Assembly: GCA_905250115.1 (NCBI GenBank)
Contig: CAJNOI010000058.1
Coordinates: forward strand, 317,149-381,148
Reading direction: 5' to 3'
Length of the DNA stretch: 64,000 bases
Origin: Adineta steineri
Taxonomy: Eukaryota > Rotifera > Eurotatoria > Adinetida > Adinetidae
The position numbers and the translations under genes are program-made. Positions within the stretch are counted from its first letter, which is position 1; the number at the start of each line of letters is the position of its first letter. A model generated the notes under the pieces. The model searched no databases. It was not told where the DNA came from and worked only from the letters and a program-made list of their open reading frames with translations. Of this stretch, positions 13,693 to 25,538 are shown in pieces.

Positions 13693-16181
13693 TTAATTTT
13701 TATAAATGGGTAGAGGATGTGCCTCTGTATTAAATAACCATTGATCAAAAGGAAATAGATTTTTTTTATCAAAGAGTAAGTATAAATATTTCAATGTTTC
13801 AGCAAGAAAAAAGCTTTCCATTTTATCACGTGGTCGAACATTATCTGGATTTCGTACGTCATTAATTGATGAATAACCATCAGTTTGTCGAGTATATTTT
13901 TCAAATGATTGAAAGATTTTCCAACCCCAATCTTGATAGATCGTATCACCCGTTAAAAAATACATATAATATAATGATTCGATTAATTCTGGACGTAATA
14001 AATTATGTGCGTCATTATCCTTTAAATAATAGGGAAAAAAACGAATGTTTTACCCAGTAATACAAATATTAATCATACTCGAACAGTTATAGTTGGCTCA
14101 TTTGATTGTGGATCAGTATTAAAATATGCTATTTCAGGACTTAGACCTGTTGCTTGTTTTGCATAGGTTTGATAGCACGTTTTTGTTAAATCTTTTGCCA
14201 TATCAAGAAGATAGGTTAAATCTTTTTTATAAGACCAACCAAGTGCCATATTACCAGCAAGAAAACAAACTAAATGATCCTAATTTAAAGTTTAAAATTA
14301 AGCAATAAAAAATATTAGAATATATAATATTTACCATTTTTGGTGAAAATGTTGACATACTCATTAATTCACCGACAAAATACAATTTGTCTGGATAAGC
14401 TAAACGCCAAAGATGTTTACGTACACCGTCTAAATATATTGTATAAAATGAATTATGCTTTAGATTGTTTTAACGTAACATACCCATAGATTCAATCCAA
14501 TCATCCCAAAACCTATAATAGAAATCAATATAAGAAATATTGAATACAGATGATTTCTTTTTTTCACATACACTTCTCAATTAAAAACAGATGTTTTTAT
14601 CTTGAGATAAAAAATAATAACAAGCTATAGCGTCTACCAGTAATGAAAAAGTTGTAATAGAACAGGGTAACACAATAACGTTTTTACAGGTATGATTCAT
14701 TTTAATTTTTTTTATAAGAAATAAAATCTTGTCTAAAGAATTTTTCATTGCCTGTAAACTATCTATGCTGCTGTTTAAATTCATATACTAAATAATATTT
14801 ACGTAGATCTTTGTTGTCCTGTTTGTAACCATTGTTTGAGCAAATATTCATAATAAGAATCACCACGTGCACCAAGAGATACAACACCACCAGAAGATCG
14901 TCCCGTTAATGGACTCACGAATATCGGTAGAAGACCATCTTTTTTTGATTGATGATGTAATACAGCTGCTGACTTATCAGCTGCATCCTATAAAAATAAA
15001 CAAATAAATCTTAATATCTCATTGGTTATAGACAAACCTCATATTTCTTTTCGCCACTAACTCGTGATAAATCGCGCATTTCAATTTGAACTGTACCGAC
15101 TTCTGATAGAGCTGAATCTGACGTCCACCTAAAAGTTAATATAAAAATAAAATTTTAATTATAATATAAATATCATACCGATAACCACTAGCAGCTTTTC
15201 GTTTAATATTGATTTCAGCTAATGGTAAACGTGTTGGAGTATTAAAATTAATAAAAAGACGATCTCCTAATTCAATCTAAATAAGAGAATTAAGAATTAA
15301 TTAATATAAAAATTATGATATTATTTATTTTTACTGCTCGTTGTAAAAATATATCATCCGCTGATAGATGATAAGTACTAAGTAGACCACCCAAAACTCG
15401 AATTGTTATTTCAAAATGTGAATTAAATTTATCGACAGAATCTGAATCACAGCTAAACGATTTTTCAATCCATTCACGAGCTTCTTTATATTCTAAAATT
15501 TAAATTTAAAAATAGAAATTAATAACAAATCTATATAAATACAAACCTTCAGTCATATTCATAATATATAATGTATCAATACTATCAACAATAGTTAAAC
15601 CAAGTCCAAACCATGGTGAAGGTGTTTTAGATATGGGTAGTAATTCATCATAACCCCATGCATATGTACGATATGCTTTCCATGCATGTCGCATAGCATC
15701 TCGTACTGCTATTTGACGTTCGTTTGTTGGATCTAATTAAGAATACTATTTAAACAATGACTATAAAGAATTCTTCTTACTTGAAAAATATTGTTTTTGA
15801 GGTTTAAATTTACCTGCTTGACTTTCCTAAAAAAATGAATTTTATTTAAATTTTATTCATTAATAATTTATATTTACTTCTTTTTGTTTCCGTTGCCACG
15901 CTTCTTTATCTTTATTTATTTCATCACGATGATATTCATGTGGCTGTTCATTAGCTGGTTCTGTAGCATGGGACCGATAGCCAAAATAAATGAATACTAA
16001 TAACAAAACAATAACAATAACAAATATACGTTGTTGTCTATGTAACTGTCGCCAATACTAAATGATTTTATTTGAATAAAAAATAAAAAAATAATTTTTA
16101 ATTAATATTAGAAAATCATACACGATATAACGAAGACGATTTTGTCGTGGAATGAAATTTATCGTCGAAATCGACGACATA
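13693..16181 (-). CDS. MAN1B1: ER mannosyl-oligosaccharide 1,2-alpha-mannosidase (GH47), N-terminus lost in gap
   Basis: Twelve exons: 16181(gap)-16122, 16057-15878, 15826-15781, 15732-15547, 15493-15335, 15276-15179, 15128-15038, 14987-14803, 14512-14484 (29 nt), 14429-14335, 14279-14079, 14019-13693. This type II membrane enzyme trims one mannose from Man9GlcNAc2 in the ER and early Golgi, and helps route misfolded glycoproteins to degradation. Exon 2 encodes the membrane anchor ([18 protein letters not shown]) after a short basic cytosolic tail. GH47 landmarks follow in order: [44 protein letters not shown], the acidic motif [25 protein letters not shown], and the calcium-binding threonine in [10 protein letters not shown] just before the stop. 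The frame through exon 1 is open into the gap, so the start codon is probably inside it. The intron after 14803 is 290 nt, unusually long for this gene. Confidence 0.93.
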
Positions 16182-16281
16182 NNNNNNNNNNNNNNNNNNN
16201 NNNNNNNNNNNNNNNNNNNNNNNNNNNNNNNNNNNNNNNNNNNNNNNNNNNNNNNNNNNNNNNNNNNNNNNNNNNNNNNNN
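16182..16281. other. Assembly gap of exactly 100 N
   Basis: 100 Ns between the first visible exon of the ER mannosidase (minus) and the upstream region of the RING ligase (plus). It likely hides the mannosidase start codon and part of a shared divergent promoter. Confidence 0.95.
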
Positions 16282-16602
16282 AAAAAAAAAGAAAAGGAGA
16301 AGCAGCAATAGTAACGAGGGCAAGCAACCAAGCAAGCGAACGTTGTCGTTATATTTTGTACTGGACGAGAAAATCGAGCAACAAGGCTAAGGATTGAGTG
16401 AATCGTTCGTCGTCGATTTGTAAATGCTGTAAACAAGACAAGAGAATATAAAGAGAAAAAGCCACAAAGAATATAATATTATTTTATCAATTATTTTGAA
16501 AGATTTAAGATTAGTTTTTTTCCTGTTTTTTTCTCTAAAAAAAAACAACAAAAACGAAGTGCGTGTACATATATACATACATATATATATTTATATCCAC
16601 GT
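16282..16602. promoter_or_regulatory. Divergent promoter region between the mannosidase and RING ligase genes
   Basis: The two genes are transcribed away from each other with about 420 bp, including the gap, between their coding parts. The stretch at 16300-16400 is richer in CG dinucleotides than its surroundings. Promoter function is inferred from layout only; no TATA box or initiator can be assigned with confidence. Confidence 0.4.
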
Positions 16603-19145
16603 ATGAGTGCCGTACAACAACATCAATCGTCGATTGTTAGTCCTGAAGAAGTAGCATCAGCAATGAATGCTGCATTTGCCGAATTTCTTGCTGTCGAACC
16701 AGCTGCTGCAGCCGCTGCTCTTCTTATTCATCATCAACAAAATGTTAATCCTACAACATTAAATGATTTTCTTATTAATGGAACTACGCATAATAATAAT
16801 GATTTATCAAGAAATGGTCGACCACCAACACCTTATGCTGTTACTACGCACACATACAGTGGTAAGAATTTCATTTCTTTCTTTCTTTCTCTCTTTCTTA
16901 TTAATAAATAAAAAATAAATAAATAAATATATAGATTTATATATGATTTATTTTTTGTTTAGATTCACCTTCATCCTCAAATTCATCATCGTCTACAACG
17001 ACAAATTCAACAACAACAACAACTTTACCACGTTATAAAACTCTACTTGATAAATTTACTCCAACAATACCTTCATCTTTACCTACAAATGATCAACAGT
17101 CAACAACTATAACTACTGCTTCGTCAATTGTATCAAATAGTAATACTCTCATTCGTAATTATTATGAAAATTTATGTAATAATTCCTCAGCATCAAATTC
17201 AGTAACATCTTCAACGTCAACAAATAATCGAAAAAAACGTTCTATATCAAATGAATACGATTTTTCATCAACAAATTCAACAATAAATGATGGTCGTAGT
17301 TTACCGAAACGATTTCGTCCAATACAAACAACAACAACAGGTAAATTATTATATATAATAATAATAAGAAGAAGAAATACTTAGATTAACAAATTTATTT
17401 TATATAGTATCTTCTCGTCAATTACAAGTTCAAGAATGTTCATCAGATGATGATGATAATGATACATTTAATAATTCTACTCGACGATTTTTATCATCAG
17501 CATCAACAACAAATAATGATTTGGCATCATCACGTGCTACCGCTGCAGCATGTATTGCTGCTGCTGTTACAGCTTCACTTTATGATGAATCAAATGGAAT
17601 GGATACACAAAGACGACAAACAACAACAACAACAACAACAGTGACAGCAAGTGTTGAATCAAGTGATGATAGTGATGAAGAAGATGATGACGACGATGAT
17701 GACGATGATGATGATGAAGAAGATCCATCAAATACTTTATTTAGTCAAGGACCTTCGACATCATTATTATCGAATAGTAATAGTATCATTGTTGATCAAA
17801 CAAAACAAGATTCATTGTTACCGTCAAATATAACAACAAATACGAATCATTTTCGATCTACTCATCATCAACAACAATCAAGACCGATAACTTATTATCC
17901 AACACTTTATTCTAATCAACAACAGTATCAACATCAACAGCAACAACAACAGCAGCAGCAGCAACAACAACAACAACAACAAACAATGGTGATAACACCA
18001 ACAGTGCCTCCAACCTATCCTCGACAACTTCTATCATCTCGAAGACATCCTTTACCTACACCAATTCCAACTAATTCTTCATGTTCATGTTCTCATCGTA
18101 CTCCTAATACGTCCACAGTAGTGACACCGTCAAATGGATCAAATTCAGCTACATCTATATCGCCTTTTATTGTTTATCCTCCTAATCAAACACCGAACGT
18201 TATACCAACATTAACTGCAACAACTCAACAAACTGTTGCTCTTGCTGCTGCTGCTGCCAGTGCTGGTATATTCTTTTTTATAATTATTTATTTTAGGTTA
18301 AAAATAAAATTCTGTTTCGTCTATTTTTAGTTGCTCTTGCTTCACTACCGCAACCTCCACCCGTTCAACATCTTCATTTTCATCATCATCATCATAATCA
18401 TAATCCAGCTCATTTACGTCATCAATATCGTCAATACTTAACATCTGAATTACGTCGTCAACGTCTTAGTTCATTTCAACATCAAGCATCACCAACAATT
18501 TCATCACCAACCACAACAATACTTACTGCTAATCAACAATTACATGCTATTCTTACACATCCAACAGCAGCAACAACAACAACAAATAATAATATTCATG
18601 CTCATTTAACAATTCAACCAGCAACAACGGCAACATCATCAACTAATACATATAATTTGACATTAGGTACAAATAATCCTAGTATGCATGTTGCAATAAA
18701 TACTACAACACAAAATAATCAATGGCCATCAACTCCTTTATTATTTCGTCCATTTCGTAATCCACTTCTTCTACGTAGTCATCATCATCATCACCATCAT
18801 CATCCATTTTTAAATAGTGAACGTGCTGAACATGTTGTGGAAGAATTATTACGTATGGAAGAGCAATTAAATGGTTTAAATAATGGTGGCAATATAGGTG
18901 CAAATCAAGAACATATTAATGCTCGAACATTATCATATAAATATGAAAAACGAACGATTTTAACTGATGAAAAATGTACTATATGTTTATGTGAATTTGA
19001 TCATAATGATGATGTACGCCGTTTACCATGTATGCACCTATTTCATATTGAATGTGTTGATAGATGGTTAACTCAAAGTAAACGATGTCCAATATGTCGT
19101 ATTGATATTGATTTTCGAGGAGATTTTGGAGATTATGTTTGTTAA
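16603..19145 (+). CDS. Arkadia-like RING-H2 E3 ubiquitin ligase (RNF111/RNF165 family)
   Basis: Four exons join in frame to 769 residues: 16603-16861, 16963-17340, 17408-18265, 18331-19145. The C-terminal RING-H2 has the order C-x2-C, C-M-H, F-H-x2-C, C-P-x-C ([33 protein letters not shown]). The string [12 protein letters not shown] and the preceding basic YKYEKR are characteristic of Arkadia and Ark2C, which ubiquitinate the SKI/SnoN repressors in TGF-beta/BMP signalling. That role is transferred from the family and not shown here. The rest is low complexity: Ser/Thr/Asn runs, an acidic Asp/Glu block (17666-17725), poly-Gln (17935-17982), Ala-rich and His-rich segments. I could not identify SUMO-interacting motifs. 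AATAAA follows at 19153-19158. Confidence 0.87.
17935..17982 (+). repeat. CAA/CAG repeat encoding poly-glutamine
   Basis: About sixteen CAA/CAG codons in frame in the RING ligase, with CAG clustered mid-run. Mixed codons suggest partial protection against slippage. The length is a candidate for polymorphism. Confidence 0.9.
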
Positions 19146-19922
19146 TTGAAGAAATAAAACCTTAACAACAGTGTTTTATATGTTTTGTGTGTAACTTATC
19201 TCTTTTGCTTATTATTATTATTATCATCATTCTGTTTTTTTCTTCTCTCTCTCTCTCTCTTTCTTCTCTCTGTCTCTTTCGTTTTTTCTCTGTAAACATA
19301 TTAACACACATTGTGCCTGTATTTTACGACTTTAAAAAAAAGGTTCGAATTGTGTGGTTGTACTTTGACCCTGAATATATCATCAACATACGTTTCGTAC
19401 GTTCTTTTTTGCTCTTTTTCTTGTTTTTTTGAAGAATAAAGAATTTTTCTTTTTTTTTCTCAGTATACCGAGTACGAACTTAGATATGATCATAGTATTA
19501 TAGATATATTTGTGCAGTTCTCAAGTAGAAATGATATTAAAAAAATCTCACCAGTATGACGTTTTTTTACAAAGAATTTACGTGCGTCTGACGATAAAAC
19601 GTAGTAATAGAGCAAGGTTTTTTTGTGTTCTTTTTCTTTAATTTCGTTCTTTTACTTTGTTTAATGGTTTATAAAAATATTTGTACGTCTAATCCATGTT
19701 ACTTAACGGCTACTTATCCTTGTAGAGTTCATATAAGCCTTAGGTTCTCTTTTTTTTTACAGTAAACAATATGAGAAATCAAGCGGCATATCAGTTAATT
19801 TTTTCAGATATGAAGATAAGAATTATATGAGTAATATATTATATGATCTGTTGACTAAGTATCTAAGTCAATATTTCTCATAAAAAGAAGAAAAAAGATA
19901 AACTTGGTTGTTATTATTTTAG
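19146..19922. other. 3' UTR of the RING ligase and upstream region of the FATP gene
   Basis: AATAAA at 19153-19158, then CT-rich sequence (19243-19275) and AT-rich spacer. The last bases (TTATTTTAG directly before the ATG at 19923) look like a 3' splice acceptor. This implies a 5' UTR intron or spliced-leader addition for the FATP transcript. No other gene is seen. Confidence 0.6.
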
Positions 19923-22409
19923 ATGTTTGATCAAATTTGGTCTTTTATTGTATGGTTTTTTGAATTTTTATCAATTCTTTTAAAAACTATACCACGTGAT
20001 CTTACCGGTTTATATAAACTTATTAAACATCATGTATTAATGAAATATAATGTATTTCGAAAACGAGATTTTATACATATATTTCGTGCAAATGTCAAAC
20101 GTTACAATTCTAAAGAATGTTTTATGCTTGACGAGGAATCTCTTTCATTTCAACAAGTTCGTATATAAAACAATCAATAACAAAAGAAAAGTCTATATTG
20201 TTTATTTTCTATAAATCAAGGTTGAAGATTTAACAAATCAATTGGCTAATTTTTTTACTGCTGAAGGTTTTACACGTGGTGATGTTATTGCACTTATACT
20301 TGAAAATTCACTTGAATATCCATGTGTATGGATTGGTTTAAGTAAAATTGGTTGTATAGCTGCTTTAATTAATACAAATTTACGTGCTAAACCATTACTA
20401 CATTCAATTCAAACAGTTAATGCTAAATGTATTATTACATCGAAACAAATTCTTTCAGGTAAAATCGATTTATTTTTTATTTAAAATTTATTAAATTTAT
20501 TTTTATTTCAATTAGAAATTGAATCGGAATTAAAAGAATTAGATATTAAAAAAGTCTATCTTTTTGATTCAAAACCGACATTAAAAATAAAATCTAATTC
20601 AATATCATCTTCATTTGAAACAGTGCAATTATATGAACAATTTGAATCATGTTCAATTCAACCACCTAAATCTCTTCCATATGATTTAAAACGTATATAT
20701 AAACTAATAATAAACTATTTAATATTGACATCGATATGTATTCTTTCTATAGATCCAGTTTTTTATATTTTTACATCAGGAACAACTGGATTACCAAAAG
20801 CAGCAGTTATTAAACATTCAAGGTTTATTTAAAAAAATATAAAACATTTTAATAATTTATTTTTGTAGGTTTCTTCTTGGTTCATTCGGTTTTCTTTGTG
20901 CTACTGGTGTTACATCTGATGATATTATGTACAATACTTTACCACTTTATCATTCACTTGGTATGTTCTTTTTTTTTCAAAACAAAAAAAGAAAGATTTA
21001 ATCCATTTTATATTTGACAGGTGGTTGGGTTTGTATTACATACAGGTGTGTTGAAATAAATATTAAATAAACAGAAAAGAACGATTTCTTTGTGATTTTA
21101 GTCTACTAGGTGGTTGTACAACAGTATTAAGAAAAAAATTTTCAGCGTCGAATTTTTGGAAAGATTGTGTTAAATATAAATGCACAGTAATGAATAATTT
21201 GAATAAGAAAAAAACAAAGAATTTTTCTTTTCAAGGGATTTACATATGTCGGTGAATTATGTCGATTTTTATTAGCTCAAGCTCCTAGTGAATATGATCA
21301 AAAACATTCTATTCGTTTTTGTTCGGGTAATGGACTTCGACAAAATTTATGGATGCCATTTGTTAACCGATTTAATATAAATCAAATCTATGAATTTTAT
21401 GGTGCTACTGAAAGCAATGCTTATTTTTGTAAGAAAACAATCTATTATTAAATATACAATCTGAATGATTTGTTTTTTTTTGTATTCTAGTTAATCTTGA
21501 TTCACATCCAGGTTCTTGTGGATTTTTTTCAGTAATTTTGCCTCGTATACTTGGCTCTGTTCTTGTAAGATTTGATCCAGAAACAATGGAACCATTACGT
21601 GATGAAAAAACAAATTTATGTGTACGATGTAAAACAGGGGAACGTGGTTTATTATTGGGTATGATTAAAAAAAGTTTATTAAATGCATTTGATGGTTATG
21701 TTAACAATCCATCGGGAACAAATCGTAAGATTATTGATAATATTTATAAAATAGGAGATCAAGCTTTTAATACGGGTAAAATAAAATAAAAAAAATCTAT
21801 TTCTTTATATGACTGTTTTTTGTTGAAAATAGGTGATGTTATGTTAGCTGATAAATATGGGTATTTTTATTTTTGTGATCGAACAGGTGATACTTTTCGT
21901 TGGAAAGGTGAAAATGTATCAACAGTTGAAATTGAAAATATGCTTATGAATATTCTTAAAATAAATGATATTGTTGTTTTTGGAGTTTCAATACCAGGTT
22001 TTTAATTTTATATAATTAAAAGTATTCCTTATGTGTATATATATAGAAACTGATGGAAAAGCAGGAATGGCTGTTATTCTTGATGAATCAGCATCATCAA
22101 TTAATATGAATACATTAGTAAATGAACTTAAAAAACAAGGATTACCATCATATGCTCGTCCATGTTTTATTCGTTTAACAAAACATATTGAATTAACAGG
22201 TTAATTGATATTAATCTGATTAGTTTAATTTTTTTATTATGATCTTTTTAGGTACATTTAAAGTAAAAAAAACTGTGCTCCAAGAAGATGGTTATGATCT
22301 GAATCGAGTAACTGAACCGATATATTATTTAAATCAACAAAAACAAATTTATGAACGATTAACACCTGAAATATATGATTTAATATTAAAAGAGAAAATA
22401 AAATTTTAA
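19923..22409 (+). CDS. Long/very-long-chain fatty acid transport protein, acyl-CoA synthetase (SLC27A/FATP family)
   Basis: Twelve exons join in frame to 624 residues: 19923-20156, 20221-20458, 20516-20692, 20753-20822, 20869-20960, 21021-21045 (25-nt microexon), 21102-21186, 21236-21428, 21491-21775, 21833-21997, 22047-22199, 22252-22409. FATPs sit in ER or plasma membrane and couple fatty acid uptake to ATP-dependent CoA thioester formation. A hydrophobic N-terminal segment (about residues 1-22) fits the single membrane anchor. The AMP-binding motif [13 protein letters not shown] is in exon 4, FYGATESNA in exon 8, and the FATP/VLACS signature [18 protein letters not shown] in exon 10. The length fits the family (620-650). 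The likely subgroup is FATP1/4, but subgroup assignment needs a tree. The STARD7-like lipid-transfer gene starts 330 bp downstream. Confidence 0.92.
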
Positions 22410-22738
22410 GGGAATTCTTTTGTTATGAACTTTTTCTGTTCTTCCGTCCTGTGTTTATTTCTCTTCTTTTTTCTTCTTTTCAATATAATACGTGATACAT
22501 TTTTTTCTTGTCATTCTCTTTTTACGAATGAATGAAATAATGAAAACAAGCAATTCGTGTGTTTTTTTGTATATCTGTATGAATCATTCATTGGTGCAAG
22601 TTTTGTTTTTTTTTTCCTTACTGTTTTTTTTTAAAAGATTTTAATTATTTTCTTTATATATAACAATACATCTATATAATACATGAAGATAGTTATGTAA
22701 TTGGTTTTTCTAGATAAAAAAAAGAAAGAAAGAAATAG
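22410..22738. other. Spacer between the FATP and STARD7-like genes
   Basis: T-rich 3' UTR-like sequence, then a purine-rich AAAGAAAGAAATAG stretch directly before the next ATG. No coding signal. Confidence 0.6.
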
Positions 22739-24113
22739 ATGTGGATTGAATGGTTTGTTCGATGTTCGACATCGATTAGTAAATGGCCATTAAGATTAGT
22801 TTGTGATGAATGCAAACGACGTCGATTTATTCTTTCGTTTAGTCCACTTTTATTTATTAATAATCGAAAAATTGATAAGATCGTATTTAATAAATATAAT
22901 TGGAGAGAACATGAAGAAAATCAATGGAAAGATTATCGAAATAAATCTCATGCAAATTCATCTCTATTAGCTTCATCAATTATTGGTGTTTTAACAACTG
23001 CAGCAGCAGCAGTATTTTCATGGGAACATGATGGAATTAGTGATCAAGAATTGTAAGTATAAGAAAAATTGTTCAATAGCATTTATAATTATTAATTTAT
23101 AATTTAGACAAGAAGCAAGTTCGGATGATTATTTACTTAAGATGAGCAATGCTCAAGTTGATGAAACTTTAACATCATTCGGTTGGGAAAAACTTCTTCG
23201 AAAAGATCATTTAATGCTTTTTCGTAAATATGATCATGAATTACAAGTTTATTCATATAAAAGTACATATATTGTCTTCATATTTATCTATTCTCGTTTG
23301 TTTTTTTTCTTCTAGTTTTTGGTACATTTAATGATATATCTGCATTAGTTTTTTTTCAAGTACAAGTAAGTAAGTTTTTCTAGATAAATGACTTATAGAT
23401 AGATAGATATATATTTTAACTAGTTGGATCTCGGTTATCGAATGAAATGGGATGATCATGCATTAACTTTATCTGTAGTTGATTCACATGAAAATACTCA
23501 AAGTGATATAGTTCATTGGGTACAAAAATTTCCATTTCCATTTAATAATCGTGATTATCTATATGTTAGACGTTATTGTCTCGATATGTCAAGAAATACA
23601 TCACCCAAAATTGTTATTAAATGTCATTCAGTCAATCATCCTGATGTTCATGATGATAAGAAATGTGTACGAGTTAATAGATATGAATCATCAATGGTTA
23701 TTCAATCGAAAAATAAACTCGATGAAGTTAGTTTAAATAAAATCATATTTTTTTTGTTTAATTTATTATCAATGTTTCATTTTTGTTTTTGCTAGAAAGG
23801 AATGAAATTTTTATTGACATATCATGAAGATGCAAAAGCATCTATGCCTACATCAACTTACTCATATTTAGCTCAGAGTGGTATATTTTATATTCTTTCA
23901 TCTACATTGAAATTACTCTTTTTTTGTCTTCATAGGTATCCCAAATTTTGTAGAAAAATTACATAGTGCAGCTAAAAAACTTCCAAAATGTAAGATAAAT
24001 TTGCTTTTTATACTTGAATACAATGTACCATTTATTTTTCTTCTTTAGCTAAACAATATCTCAGCATTGAATCACTTCCACAATGTCGTTTTGTTGATGA
24101 TATATCTAACTGA
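22739..24113 (+). CDS. START-domain lipid-transfer protein, STARD7-like
   Basis: Seven exons join in frame to 341 residues: 22739-23052, 23108-23262, 23316-23365, 23424-23726, 23796-23880, 23936-23989, 24049-24113. The N-terminus is basic and aromatic, followed by a hydrophobic segment (SSLLASSIIGVLTTAAAAVF) before the START domain. That fits mitochondrial targeting plus an inner-membrane anchor, as in STARD7, which carries phosphatidylcholine to mitochondria. START-domain matches to STARD7 include IFGTFNDISALVFFQVQLD, LGYRMKWDDHAL, FPFPFNNRDYLYVRRY, RYESSMVIQ and GIPNFVEKLHSAAKK. Human STARD7 has 370 residues, so this one is complete. The start is the first ATG of the open frame; TAG directly precedes it. 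STARD7 identity is likely; ligand and location are inferred from the family. Confidence 0.9.
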
Positions 24114-25538
24114 TCTTCTCTATACAACAAAATTATCTCTGCTTGAATGTGTGTTCTCCTAGTAGTAATAGAACAGTTCTTTTGTAGGAAAATTGTTTTG
24201 TTCATTGACTCAAAAAAGAATTTTTTGTTTTGTTAACGCATTTTTTTATTCGAGCATACTCGAATGGTTTGTTTGTTTGTTTTTTCAACATTTTTCTTCT
24301 CAAAAAAAAGAAAATGAGTATGAACTTTTTATTTAACTTACAGTACATAAAGCTCATAAATTATGATATAGTGAAAAATCAATAGTTTCAAGAACTATGA
24401 AGATCTTATAATTAAGATTGACGTTGAACATTCATGTTTGTATATTAATAGGAACAATATTAAAATTCAATACTTTATATATACAACAGGCCATTATATC
24501 AAGAATGTAAATAGAGACAAAAAGATTACGAATTACATTGTAGCTTGCCTTACTTATAATACTATCAGCAAGATTTCTCAACTATGTTATTATATAGTAT
24601 ACAATGAAAGGTAGATTTATGTACCTCTCTTTTTCACTTGAATCCTGAAAGAATGAGTTTAAAAAAAAACAGAAATTGTTTGTCAAAGATCATTTATTGA
24701 TGCATTATAAATTCTCTTTTTATATGATCTAACAGTAAATCATAATTCAGTTCGTAACTATGACTTTCGATATGATACATTAATCGAAGGTATTGATAAT
24801 ATACTATATAATAATTATGTAAGACAAAACCGAGTTTTTATGAATTTTAAATCTTCTCATGTCACCATATTGTGATATATTTTATGTTTATTTTTGATAG
24901 AACATTATAGATGATAAAAAGATGAGATAACAAAAAATGGATGAGTCATATATAGAAAAAAAACACTTTTTTCACAACGATAAAATTCAGTTACTCATTT
25001 TTATTTAGGTAAAACACAAGGTTTTAATATAATTTGTAGTATATTTCGTTTTTGAAACTAATCTACTAAATGATAACAAAATACAAAAATCGATTATTTA
25101 GTATCAGTCATCCATTGAATATATATAAGTTTAATTAGAGCACGAATACCAGAGTACTGATATGGTCATAATACGTTAAGAAAAAGTGCTTGATAGTATC
25201 GCAAAAACAATATTCATTCTATTACAGTTTATAATAATTCTTGTAATGTATCAGCTACTAAATATATTTCAGATATGTATTTAAAAACCATACGTATCGT
25301 ACGAAGTATATTACAGTTCGATATCTTTTTACTTTTCTCTTCTATAAATAACTATATAGGCGAATATTTTTTGTCTTGTTCTTCATCTTGAATTTTATGC
25401 ATCTTATATTGCAACTTACCTACAATATTTTTTCTTAATGTCATTCTTTGTCGTATCAGATTTATTATATTTGCGTAGATAATATTATTCGAGGCTTTAC
25501 GTTTATCTATTACGACATTTATTTATTCGTTAGATACT
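24114..25538. other. Intergenic, no gene seen
   Basis: AT-rich spacer between the STARD7-like gene and the intronless esterase. It should hold the 3' end of the former and the promoter of the latter. No RNA gene, repeat family or coding exon could be supported. Confidence 0.6.

Noticed and set aside
19339..19355. GGTTCGAATT resembling a tRNA B box
   Set aside because: No A box at the right distance and no cloverleaf could be drawn.
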